64,000 nucleotides of DNA, taken from Serendipita indica DSM 11827. Its lineage: Eukaryota > Basidiomycota > Agaricomycetes > Sebacinales > Serendipitaceae. Below are positions 10,784 through 22,095 of the stretch, one piece after another. The notes below the pieces were generated by a model. That model did not search any database, had not been told where the DNA came from, and was given only the letters and a program-made list of their open reading frames with translations. The translations under genes and the position numbers were made by a program. Position 1 is the first letter of the stretch; every line of letters starts with the position of its first letter. The stretch covers positions 1,860,001-1,924,000 of the forward strand of contig CAJVGD010000042.1 in the NCBI GenBank assembly GCA_910890315.1, in the 5' to 3' direction.

Positions 10784-13700
10784 ATGCTCGCCACTTTTGG
10801 CGTCTCTAATGACGACGATGTGAAATCGAAAATGGCCGCTTCATCGTCGTCGGCGTCGTTTGCTGCTGATCTCTTGTCCTCGACCATGTCGGTCGCTCAG
10901 TCTTCAAAGCTACTGTTAAGGACTCCAAAGAAGCAGACTAATCCAGTCACAAGTCCTATTCCCACTCTCGTCTCCTCTGGCCCGACACCGACATCCGGTC
11001 CAGCGATGGCCAGTGCCCCCGCATCTCTTGCTCCGTCTACCACGGTTCCTGTGGTCCCAGATGCCGCTAGTTTATTGAACAAGGTCGCCACGACATCTAC
11101 GGGCATCTACCAGCAATCCGTCTTCCTTCGGTCGCGCCTCCAACGCGTCCCGGCCTTTGCCCAGTTTCTGCGCTTTAGTCAATCTGGCTCCCGTGCGTCC
11201 AAAGACGTCGTACAGCAGATGTGGGAGACGTTTGCGCTCGGGAAACCACTTTGTGTCCTCTTCAATCTCCAGGACATTCCCGCCGACCTCAAGATTCAAG
11301 AATACTCAGACGACGAAGTCGACCCCGATCCACTGAGAAAGGAACGCCAACGCGCTATTGCTCTCTTCATTATGGGTGTCAACCGTCTCAAGGGCGCGGG
11401 AATATGGGAAAAGGACGCTCCCCTCTTCTCCATCAGCGAACTCGTCATGGACGCAATGGACACGAATGGATTCGTCAAGGTTGTCGCGACGGTCCTTCAT
11501 CTCCTCACAAAGCTTCCACCTACTGCTTGGTCCGAGGACGCGGAGCCCGGACCAAACGCGGCTTCCCATGCACCGACAACCTCAAACACCTCGCGCAAGG
11601 ATGTGGAACGAGCAAATCTTATCCGCGAGCTCATGGAGACGGAGAGAAAGTATTGTCAGGATCTGGAGATTATGCAGGTTCGTACGCTTGGTTCTTCAGC
11701 GAATCCCCCTTTTTTTTGACGCGCTTTACAGTCGTATGCCGACTCTCTTCAACGACTAGACATTGTCGATCCGGATACCATCCAACGCCTCTTCCCTGCC
11801 CTCGGCAAACTTACCGATTTCCAACGAAAGTTGTTGATCCACATGGAGCAGACGGCAGAGCACCCGGTTGACGAGCAAGATTGGGGGCGATGCTTTTCTC
11901 AGCACGAGTCCGAGTTTGCCATTTATGACGCCTATATCGCAAATTATAGCCAGGCGCTTGACCTCGCCGTCGCGGAGCAACGGACGCTCATGGTAAGTGA
12001 ATGTGTTTCATTTGCTTTGTCCGCCCAGTCCCCGTCCCTGGCTAATTTGTGACACCTGACAGGCCGCGTCGAGTATCATCAACCCAATGCAACTTCCTGC
12101 CTTTCTCATCAAACCAGTCCAACGTCTTTGTCGCTATCCACTGCTTCTTGGCTCGGTACTCAAGCTCACACCTCTGGAACATCCCTTGCACGCATCGCTC
12201 GTCGAAGGTGTCGACGCCGTCAAGCGCATCGCAGATGCCGCAAATCGTGCACTCCGTGAAAAGGAGAATGAAGAAACGTGGAGCGCGGCCCTCGCGCGCA
12301 TCCGAGATTGGAAGGGACTGCAGCTCGACAAGACGGGACCACTCCTACTCGACGAGGTCTTTGGGATCAGTGGAGACAAGAGACCGTACTCGGAATACCA
12401 TACCTTTCTCTTTGATCGCATGTTATTAATATGTCGCCCAAAAGATATTCAACCAGCAGAGGTCGTCGAATCTGGTGACAAGGAGAAAAAATCGGACCGC
12501 TTGACGCCCGGCTTTATGCGTGGGAGGAGCAACAGCGTCAACGGGAACCCGCCTGCTCCATCTACACCAAAGGGTGTGGGTCTCGTTGCTGGCGGCGCTG
12601 TGGCTTCGAGGAGGTCCAAACTCCCTCTTTCGATCCGAGGTGTCTTGTATATCCGCAATATGCTTGATGTCACCGCGGATACATCATCAGGTGCGCTGGG
12701 GTTCCATTGTTCAAGTCTTCTGTGTACTCATCAGTTAAGCAGGCGCCTATTTGGTCAACGTCAAATACTCTGACCGACGTGAAACGCTGAACTGGTCGAT
12801 ACACTGCAGAAATGAGGAACAAGTCACCCTTTGGCAGTCTGAACTCAAACGCCTCGTTTCTCTATGGATCAAAGAAGAAGCTCATATTAAACAGCAAGCC
12901 AAAGAGGATCTCAAAGCTCTTCGGAGCGCTTCGCACGGCGCACCTTATGCGAGTCAAGAATCTCTCGATACCATGCGCTCTGCACGACGTCCAGCTCACC
13001 CTTATCACTACACGTTTGAAACCGCCCCATCTCGCTCGCGGAATCGCAATGGAAGTCTGGACCTGGGAAACTCTCGTCCGAATGTGACTAGAGGGCGTGC
13101 GAGCTCTGTTTCCAGCGTCATTTCCGACTTGTACGATGCCTATGCCAAGGATGATGCTAGTAGTATTGAAAGCATCAGCACCAATGCAAGTATGACAGAC
13201 CTTCCGTCCTCCGTCAATGCATCGACAGCATATCCTGTGGAGAAGAGTCCAGAGAAGAGTCACAGTCGCAGTGCGTCGGTCGCTTCCAGAGTATCCATCG
13301 GTTCGGAAACTCGATCACGACCGCCGTCGAATTCGACCCTCAGCAGTCGATTCCGAACCCTTCCACTTCCCCCGCAGCTTCCCCCTCCCACCAGTCCACA
13401 ACCACCACGTCCCAACGAGGATCCGCCAAGCTATTCCGCGTCCACGAGCCACAGCTCCAGCAGAACTCAAGAAAAGGCTTCTCACTCTAGGCGACCAAGT
13501 GCAGAGAGTGCAGATGGGACCAGACCCCTCCCTATGCCCCCTGCTTCTCAGTTGCGTATTCGCGTCGGTGATAGAGCCCCGGCTCCCTTGGGCCTCCCTA
13601 CCTCGAGCGTTGCCATACCGTCGCCATCGATGACACCTCAATCCACTCTCCCCGAGCTTCCCTCCAAGGACCCACGGCGTCCCCTTTCTTCTCGCAAATC

Positions 13701-14655
13701 AGGAAGCATGCTTCGTGGACCAAGGGAAAGGCATTACTCGGGAACAGGAAGGATGACCCCCACAACGCCTCCTCAATATGCCACCACTCACGCTATACCG
13801 ACGCAAGGGCTTATCAAACCTCCTGTGGATGAATCCCACCTTCATCCAGAGTTGAGGGCAGACCTCCGCAGACGACAGGATAGCGGCTCTTCGTCAAACA
13901 CGGATATGGTTTCCATCTTCACCTCGTCGGAGCCAGAGATTGACGTTTCTCCGACGACTCCTCTGTCATTCGGCGAAGAGACGCAGAAGCGCTCGCCTTC
14001 AAAGCTTGCACCAGGAAATGCAGCAAAGGACACTGTCTCCCGGAATTTGGTCGTGAGCGCAGGAGCGGACGTCGGTCGACCGAGAACTGCAGATCGTCGA
14101 CCAGCTGTGACTCCTCAAACGGCCTTTCACGAAATTCGAGATCGGGAGCTGATTACATCCGGCGGTTTGCGGCATACTCACGAATCTTCTGCGTCGGGTC
14201 GTCCTGGATCTTCGTCCTCGAGATCCACTCACCCGGATCAGCAATCGCACTGCCGCACGAATAGCAGCAGTGGATTCGGTCGAACGGCTCTACCGACTTC
14301 AATCAGTTCAGCAGGGACAGTCATCGTGCGGCTTCATCACAACGAGAGCACGTTTCTCATCAAAATTCCACACACATCCCCGCGAGCCGAATTTGTTGAG
14401 AAGATTCGGAGAAAGATACGACTTTGTGGTGCAGCTCCTGCCGTTCCGGTCGAGCACCTCCCTGCTACGCGATTTTCTATCGAAGAACAAGTTTCATATC
14501 TCGACGAAAACTACCAATTCAAGAAACTCAGCACAAACGAGGACTTCGCTGTGGCGTGGAAGTGCGCTACGCGTCCACGAAAGGATCCAGAAGACAATGG
14601 CGTGTTTATCATCGCTGTTGGCCCGACGAGCTGCCTAGGGTATGGCAACAAATAA
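10784..14655 (+). CDS. CDC24: Cdc24-type Rho/Cdc42 guanine nucleotide exchange factor
   Basis: Exons 10784-11677, 11732-11992, 12063-12690, 12743-14655; 1231 aa. Cdc24 loads Cdc42 with GTP to set polarity and hyphal tip growth. Domains in order: low-complexity Ser/Thr/Pro start; CDC24 calponin-like domain about residues 105-250 (SLLNKV...GKPLCVLFNLQ...MDTNGFVKVVATVLHLL); DH domain about 275-460 (LIRELMETERKYCQDLEIMQ, PMQLPAFLIKPVQRLCRYPL); PH domain about 470-670, split by a basic, proline-rich insert (near SDRLTPGFMRGRSNSVNG); long Ser/Pro-rich linker; C-terminal PB1 domain about 1125-1225 (VIVRLHHNESTFLIKI), which in yeast binds the scaffold Bem1. The ATG at 10832 (AAAATGG) has better context than 10784 and would remove 16 residues. 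Adjacent exons join in phase. Confidence 0.95.
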
Positions 14656-14961
14656 CAAACTCTCACCTCTCTTCTTCTTCCTAGCTCTGACACGATTGCG
14701 ACGAGATCCAGCGTCATGAAATGCTCTAATCATTATTACACTATGTATCGGTCTTCTTTATAGACAGGGGCCAGCCAGCCCGCCCCTCATATTTGCTGTC
14801 TCGTGTTCGTGGTCAGGAATCCACTCAGTTGTACATTCACTTGCTGTACAGTAACTATTGCGTCAATCCAAATCCAAGATTTACGCACATTATGCTGATA
14901 TTTGAACTTGGTTTCCGACTCGATCATCCTTTGAAACCTAGTGGCGACTCGAGAGAGCGGC
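14656..14961. other. Intergenic, CDC24 to TSR3
   Basis: 306 bp with the CDC24 3' end and TSR3 upstream region. A pyrimidine-rich tract (about 14669-14683) just after the CDC24 stop is the only visible feature; no gene or strong promoter motif recognised. Confidence 0.4.
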
Positions 14962-16170
14962 ATGTCTCATGTTCGCGGTAAAAATACTCGGCCTGGTGGT
15001 GGAAGAGGCAAGAAACTACGCGGCGGTCGATCTGGGCGCAGAAACGAGAGGTTTTACGACGAGGAGAGACCATTGTCGGCGATTGACCAGCCTGAGTCAG
15101 TAGAAAATGCATCCGAGGACGAAACGAATGGTTTGTCCTTCACTTCAATCTCAAGCGACTATTAATGTCTCGGGAGAAGAAGTGAAGCCAACTATTGATG
15201 TTCCTGTGGCAATGTGGGTCCGTACATTAATTTGATTAGCGCCAACAGAATTCAACCTACGTTCAGGACTTTGGGCATTGCGATCCTAAACGGTGTAGTG
15301 GCAAAAAGTTGGAGCGACTTGGTGTGATCAAAAGTCTTCGGGTGGGCCAGAGATTCCGTGGTATTGTCCTGACGTGGGTGATATATCTCGTATGTTGTAC
15401 TGTGTCCCTCACCTTGTCTCAGCCCCCATGCCACCCAAGTGCTATCGCCACAGGACAAGGATATTATTGTAGGAGGAGGAGTGGCCGTCGTCGAGTGCTC
15501 GTGGAGTCGACTGGATGAGATACCGTTTGGAAAGATTAAATCTCCTAATGAACGACTGTGTGAGTCCACTGAGTACCCATTACGGTTCATTGACGGCACT
15601 CTCAGTACCGTTCATGGTCGCAAGCAACCCGGTGAACTACGGTCAGAACCACTTCCCGTAGGCCGGATCCCATATTGAACATCCTAGGACGACCATGGAA
15701 GCTCAACTGTGCAGAGGCGATCGCGGCTGCATTTTACATCGCGGGCCTTGACCCTTACGCGGAAGCCGTCATGGAAAAGTTTTCGTGGGGGGGCTCGTTC
15801 TACTCCCTCAATGGGTATGTCTTCTTGCGTAAAACGATCTTCGCTGACCAAAGAATGTATCTCGTAAAGAACGCTTATTGATCGATACAGGACATGTAAT
15901 ACAGCAAAAGAAGTACAAGATGTGCAAGAAGAGATCATTAGACAGTCTAATGATCAACAAGAAAACGACGGTCGGCATCTATGCACTACCCCCTCACTTT
16001 CAGTGTCTAACCGCAATCCAGGTGATGACGATTACGCCTCGAAAGACTGGCTCGTTGAGAATCCAAACCGTAGACTCTCGGAGGATCACTCGCCAGGTAG
16101 AGAGGATACAGAGGGCGCTACGTCGGCTACGCCAGATCTGGGTCCGGCAACGAGAGCCTCCGATGTATGA
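14962..16170 (+). CDS. TSR3: 18S rRNA aminocarboxypropyltransferase Tsr3
   Basis: Exons 14962-15130, 15177-15217, 15267-15373, 15423-15559, 15606-15641, 15688-15814, 15870-16170; 305 aa. Tsr3 transfers the aminocarboxypropyl group of SAM to a hypermodified pseudouridine in 18S rRNA, a late cytoplasmic step of 40S maturation. Core motifs after splicing: [87 protein letters not shown] and [12 protein letters not shown]. Before the core is a basic Gly/Arg extension ([13 protein letters not shown]), probably for rRNA or nucleolar binding; the tail (about 16020-16170) is acidic and variable. The first intron uses a purine-rich acceptor (CGGGAG, ending 15176) but contains CTATTAAT as a branch site. 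The last 44 bp overlap the convergent GT61 gene. Confidence 0.93.
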
Positions 16171-17795
16171 GCCTAGTAATACTAGTGGCATTTATAGGAA
16201 TTTCCGGGCCATGGAAACCTTTAGGTGTCTTTACTGTGGTGGGCGTTATTCGTGTCGTCGATGCTCAGTCAATGACTCACTGGGAGGTAGATTAGGTGCT
16301 GAAAAGAATCTGTATAGTACTTTAAGGATCAAATAGAGCTTCAGAAGGTCAGGCTTACCGGTCGAGCCAGAAACCATAATGCTTCAAGCCAAGACTTCGA
16401 GCAGTATATTCGTAATCAAACGCGAATCCACCTGGGAAGAATATCTCGATAACTGTCGTTCGTGGCGAAGGTCGAAGCCAGAGTTGATTGGAAAGCCCAT
16501 TCCCATGCACTCCCACTAAGACTGTTGTTTGGCTCAGTAGCAAGATTTGTTCCGATTTCGGGAGGTCTTCCATGATGGGTATTTGAATCTATATCTTTTT
16601 GGCTCTTTGAGACGGAAGATCAAGCCCCAACTTACCTCGTAATCATACCGTTGACCCAGTTGACGCAGGCTCGCTACTAGCTGATTGTGATCATCTTCTC
16701 GTAACCTTCTTCCCGTGCGCTGTCGGCTGATATAGGTGACAATCGGTTTCTTCAGAATAGACTTAGGAGGTAGCCCGGATGTAGCAAAAGCTATGACGGA
16801 CTCCCGGATGGGCGACCACCAGTCATGTTTGATGGAAATAGGAAGTGGCGTGCTCGGATCTTTCCAAGAGTGTTCACGGTGCGATGCCGCTCTGTCTCCT
16901 AGTACAACTAGCTCGAAGACGAACGGCTTTCCAATGTTCATTCGGAAGTCCCATGTATCTTGGAATTCGATGCTCATCCCGCCAAAGGCTGCCTGCAAGA
17001 CCCACTCGTTCATCCCTGCTCGGTCCCTCCAGCCTTCTCGAGAGCAATGAGCAAACACTAGTCGCCTAGGCCCCGGTCGATCCGAACCCCCAAACGTAGA
17101 GTCCAACTCTGTGCTGGAAAGCGTACGCCAATGACCGAGCGCAAATATCTCTGCACGACGATGAGAAGTCGACTGAGGACTCTAGAGCTTACCAACCGAC
17201 TACCATATGGTACATATGGTGCAGAAACTGGGGTGCATCTGTTTGCAAGAACTACAATGGTCTGATGTGAATACTTTCCGCTGACAGGCTGACTCACGGA
17301 GACACCGTCCAATAGTCCTGCGGAGCCTCCAAATAGGATATCTGCTTCGTGAGGGGAGACGACCGCAACCGTCCGCTGGTCGGGTTCGTTATCTTCTTGC
17401 ATTTCGAGAGGAAGGCCGTTCGAGAAGATGAAACGAAGAGGAGGTAATATCTCTGGTTGAGATGTTACTATATAGATGGTATTTCCATAGATGTACAGAT
17501 TCTTGAATACTGTCCAACCCGCCATCTTGTGTAATACCATCGTTGTTTCGGGTATTGTTCCATTCATCCAGCTGAGTCGACTGAAAGGATTGGTCTTTTC
17601 CGCGGAGGAGACTTGATTAGAAGATTGACCGTAACATTCGATATGGCAACCAGAGAAAATCAAGTAGTTTCCGGTAGTAAAAATGACCAGTATCAACAAC
17701 CAATAGCGGAAATTTCGTGCTGAGGGCCCCGACATTGAGGAAGGAGGGTGCAAGGAGCAGATTACCCGAGACCCAACCATCTTTTTCCTAAACAT
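16127..17795 (-). CDS. GT61-family glycosyltransferase, copy 1
   Basis: Minus-strand exons 17795-17298, 17251-17197, 17150-16636, 16588-16359, 16309-16281, 16233-16127; 477 aa. A type II membrane protein: short basic N terminus, one hydrophobic anchor (NFRYWLLILVIFTTGNYLIF, about residues 28-47), then a lumenal catalytic domain of the GT61/DUF563 family (relatives of plant beta-1,2-xylosyltransferase and EOGT). Family marks: HHMYHMVVEIFALGHWR, VLGDRAASHR, HDWWSPIRE, VTYISRQRTGRRLREDD, TTVLVGVHGNGLSNQLWL and IEIFFPGGFAFDYEY; tail GFHGPEIPIN. Donor sugar and acceptor are unknown; Golgi protein or glycolipid xylosylation/GlcNAc transfer are possible. Exon of 29 nt matched exactly in copy 2 at 22096-23695. 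Start chosen at the first ATG; 17780 is an alternative. Confidence 0.88.
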
Positions 17796-17935
17796 AAACA
17801 CCGTCCCCTAGTAGTGATAATACGACTCGAAACGAGTTGCAGGGTATGTACTGGACAAGGGAAAGCATAAGCTACAAGCACAGAAACCCGTGTTTGAGCC
17901 GAATGGCTCATAAACAACCTGAGTTAATAAATTAT

Positions 17936-20900
17936 CTAGAGTCCAGCGGTATTTAAAACGCTATTTGCCCATTCTCCTGAATGCCTTCCGTCTATTGGCG
18001 ACGCCGGCGTCGTCGACTGGATAGCCCGCTGGAGCTCCTTGGCCCAGTAGCTATCACCTGAGAGCATCTCCTTGCTATTGACGGTTAATCTGGGAGCATG
18101 AGACTGAAGGGGCCTCATATTCTTCGTCTCGACGGCTTGAGAGACTTCCCTGGCGGTTGCAACAGGCAACTTCGAGGCAGTCGCTTCGGGAATGTTCTCC
18201 TCGCCGCCATTCAATACACCATTACGATTAAGAGGTAGATTCGAGGACTGATGCCGGACCGTAAGCCCCTGGTCAGCGGCAAGGCCGGAGCCTGGACCAT
18301 GGGAGGCTTCGGGGGCCGTTTTCGACGACTGGGCCAATTTCTCCTGTTCCCCACCAACGACGATTGGCCCTGCCTTCGTATTCGCCTGTACATGGTGATC
18401 TGTTGGCTTAGATGTGTTGTCAAAAGGAGATACGATGGCCGCTGAACTGACAGCACTATGGTCAGGTGAACCATTTGTCGTCGTCGCATGTGTGACCGCG
18501 GGATCTGTCTTTGGCACCTCAGGCCATGAACCTAGTTGGTCAAGAAGATTGAGCTCCGTGTTGGCAGAAGAAGCTGCACTATCAACGTTAACAGGGTGTA
18601 GTTCACCCGTGTCAAGTCGTGGCGCGTTCTTGTCGACGTTGGAAGCAGACGTCTCCACTGAAAGTGACGCGGGCCCTGTCGGAAGTCGCGTCTCCATACT
18701 AGAGGCAACGTCATTCTCTACAGTTGGCGCCAGCGAGGGATTGGGTAGCAGAGCAGCCGTGGTTGGTTCCTCTTGCGTTGTCGCTGTCTGTCGGGGTGCG
18801 ATTGGCGCCGAAGCATCAGGCACGCTCACTTGAGGCGCCCCCGATTGAGCTGGCAGTTCAAGGTTTGGCCTGTTGGATAGGACCTGTTGCTGAGGATAGT
18901 GATTCTGAATAGGTGGTGCCGTAGCTGGAGGTTGAGGAAGAGATTCGAGAACTTGGTTCGATGAAATTGGCGAGTCCCTCGACATTGACGAGGAGTGACG
19001 TCTGACTTTGATTGGTCCAGGAGTGACCTTTGGAAGGCGGGGACCGACAGGCTGTGGAGGACGGACCATCTCTCCGTGCAGGGTGCTCGCTTGGCTGGAT
19101 GATGCGCGGTGGGAAAGATCCGCTTCCGAGGGAGGCGCGTCCGAGGTTTGGGCTTGGAATGTATCTTTTACAGCAGATGGGCTCGATGAGGGGGTAGTGT
19201 GGGTGTGAGATGGGTTGAGGCCATGCTTCCTGAGTGACTGTTTTCGAACAGGCAACTTATTGAGAGGTATCGGAGCCGTAATAGCCTCTGAAGGAAGAGA
19301 TAGTGCCAGTTCCCTTGGTTCATCACCTCTCGGGGCCTCTTGACTACGTTCAGGGTCGTGCAAGTCATTTGGCTGACGAAGTTGGTCGGTTTTTGGGTCT
19401 GTTGGGCCCGTGCTACTAGTCGAATTGGGCTGCTGGTCACCGAACATGGAGAAAATGGTACGGTGATGCTCCACGAGTACTTTGAGAACGCCTGGGTTCA
19501 TATTCATTGACGGACAGAGCACCAAAAGCAAGTTGCTTAAGGGCATCTTGGTCAAATTGGAATGCGATGACACCTTGTCTAGAAGCTCCGTCATGGTGAG
19601 CAAAAGGTCCTGGTTTTCCTTTGCAAGCGATCTCGTCAGGTAACGGAACTCTGTCAAGAGTGTTTGCAGCGCCTCTTCTGGGGTCACTCTTGGTGTTGAT
19701 GCATCATCGTGAGGCATTTTATCTTGTTCGGCATCTCTGTCATTTGGTTGCAATTGCGGAGGCTCCGTCTGTACGGGCCGTGGATTCGATGGGAGGCCCC
19801 GTCGGAAGCCAGGATGGCCCATCATCTGGGAATTCATCACCCGCGGCGATGTCATACCAACGAGCATGAATCCCGATTCTTTGGCCTTTTCAAATGCTGC
19901 ATCAAACAAAGGTGACGTTTCGCGAGTTAGAATGGGCTCTGGTACTAGTTACGGTAAGCGGAAGTTGACGGCACTCAAGATGATACGTACATTCCCTTAT
20001 AAAAGCCTTGAGAACCGATGAGACGGCGTGTGGATCGAGGTCTCCTGGACCACATAATTGCAGATCGTAATCAGCACCTGGGCAATGTCAAGACCGGTTT
20101 TTCTCGTATAAAACTATGACGCACCATTGGCAAACTCGGACCGGATTTTGTTGACGTGGGAAGTCCGACCGGCTATTCTGCAACGTGCGTTAGTTGCAAG
20201 CCCCGCAGGGACGGTAAGCCGTACCGAAAGATGCCCTCCTCTGCAATACCCCATCGTTCGATGTGCTGCACACAACGCAACACAAGAGCGGGTATAAATC
20301 TGGCTTCGAGCCCACTAGTCGCCTCTGAGCCTAACACGGCCAACGCTTTGGTATCCCTAACGCAATCAACAAGCGGCCGGCCAAATAGAAGACCACCTGT
20401 GCTGTGCGGAGTGCCGCGAAAGGGAGGGCGAAGTAATGGACCCAGGTTGGGAGCTGGAGGTTGCTCAACAGCCGACAGGTTCATTCGTCTCCTGCTACCC
20501 TCTGCATCCGAGTGACTACCTCCATAAGTTGGTGAATGCGCATGTAGCCTTCTTCCTCTGAGTGAGGAGTCAGACGCCTCGGAAGCCTGTGCAGAATGCA
20601 GATTTGATTCCTGCGGAGGGTGCAAGGACGTCGGGGTCCAGATACTGTTCACTTTCTCGTAAGCTTTTTTGGAAAAGCTAACGGCAAGCCCCGTAGCAGC
20701 GTTCGCTGCTGGACCTAGCGAGGCCACCATTGACATTGTCTTGGAGTGACCTGGACTTGAGCCGCGTGTCGTCGTCCTTTGGGAATTTGACGGGGCTGCC
20801 CACGCCGTAAGCCTATCTTTGAGGTTGCTCGAAGAGGATTTATCCCTTGGCATGTCTGAACTCTCATGGTTAGAGGTGATAGGTGTCGCGGCAGAGAGAG

Positions 20901-21708
20901 AAGAGGTGGACCCAGTATCTGGAAAGGTTGGTATTGCAGAATGAGAGCGGTGATGCGGTTGGTAAATGGACGGTGACAGCTTGGAGGAGAGAGAGAATGA
21001 TGAAGGCGGGGTGCTCATTGCTTGAACATGCTGTATCTCGTTGGGTTGAGCAAATACTGGGATCATGCTCAGAGACATAGAACGCCGTTTGGTAGATTTC
21101 GAGGGTGATGCGTTTTCAGCCTCGAAGCTTCCACTCCTTGCAACTCGCGTTGGTCGGGGCGTGACCTGTTCGGCTTGGGCAATTGCCTTTGGTGGAGAGG
21201 ATGGGCTGTTGGTACTCGAAGTCGAGTCGATCATGTAGTCGATGGCTGCCGATATTTCAGACGTAGGTACGAGATGAGAACCTCGCTTAGGTGTGGATGG
21301 GACCTTGAGAGGAGAAGATGGAGACGGCTTGATATCAATGGTGGGCGTTGAATGCTTCAGAGGTGTCGATTCCTTTGGCTCCTCGATATACGAGACGACC
21401 CGAGGGGACGAGGATTTGTTCAGTCGTTGACCGATGGACTGAAAGGTACTCGCAAACTGTAGAGCTGGCTTTGGATCCTTTCTCGGTAAGAGCGACGAAA
21501 ATCTGGGTCCAGGCAGCAACTTTCGTGGTGAGGGTGCTTCAGACTGCGTGCCCTCGTCGTCGCCTAGCCGTGTAGACCGTTTCTTTCCAAAAACACGTTT
21601 GAGGCGACTTGCAGCATTCTCCATGTTTCCGAGAAATTGTTGCGACGTGGACGGGCCTGGTCCGCTCGAAGAGGTGCCGCTAGAGGGCGAATGCTGATAC
21701 GGATACAT
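17936..21708 (-). CDS. Large RhoGAP-domain protein
   Basis: Exons 21708-20225, 20177-20125, 20077-19991, 19944-17936; 1210 aa. RhoGAPs switch Rho-type GTPases off. The first ~425 residues are Ser/Pro-rich and disordered. The RhoGAP domain spans about residues 430-690: FGRPLVDCVRDTKA, RFIPALVLRCVQHIERWG, EEGIFRIAGRTSHVNKIR with the arginine finger in GIFR (its codon is split by intron 1), VSSVLKAFIRELPEPILT, then TLLTEFRYLTRSLAKEN and MPLSNLLLVLCPSMNMNP. An insert of roughly 70 residues rich in Pro and Asp lies inside the domain, between SPLFDAAFEKAK and the TLLTEF helix. The remaining ~500 residues are disordered. The build resembles Sac7/Rga-type fungal GAPs; which GTPase it serves is not shown. 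CDC24 lies on the opposite strand about 3.3 kb away. Confidence 0.9.
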
Positions 21709-22095
21709 GCCAGGACAATGTTCCAGCGACGTAAATTAAGAAATAGTTATAATTTGTCCAATATCAGATGTTGCTTCCATTCAACTGGCAGCTGGACACC
21801 AGGCAGCGTGAGCGAGCTGGTCGTGTCTGGATCCCACAACTGACTTACAAACGACCGAGAGAGAGAGCAAAGGTTGTTGAGAATATAATTCCAATAATCA
21901 GTGGCCGCTGGTGATTATTGCTGGAATTTGCGGGTGATATGGTTGGGAGCCAGGATGCGCCAATAAACGGGACCTTTTGGCAGCGACCACCTCTGACACT
22001 AGACACGCTGGAACGAGTGCGTAGATGGTCTTGAGCAGCTCAATAAAGGGCTTATTTATCGCGTATCCAACGCCTGCAATTGCACCTCTGCCGAA
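21709..22095. promoter_or_regulatory. Divergent promoter region, RhoGAP and GT61 copy 2
   Basis: 387 bp between two outward-facing start codons, so it must hold both promoters. A GA repeat (GAGAGAGAG, about 21862-21870) and CAATAAA (about 21960) are seen; no TATA box on either side. No reading frame with coding character. Confidence 0.5.

Noticed and set aside
13217-13633. Long open frames on both strands inside the CDC24 last exon
   Set aside because: Shadows caused by the biased Ser/Pro codon content of the linker; no domain.
15131-15155. 25-nt intron in TSR3 ending at CTCAAG
   Set aside because: Phase would fit, but it is much shorter than any other intron here; the 46-nt choice ending at 15176 includes a good branch site.
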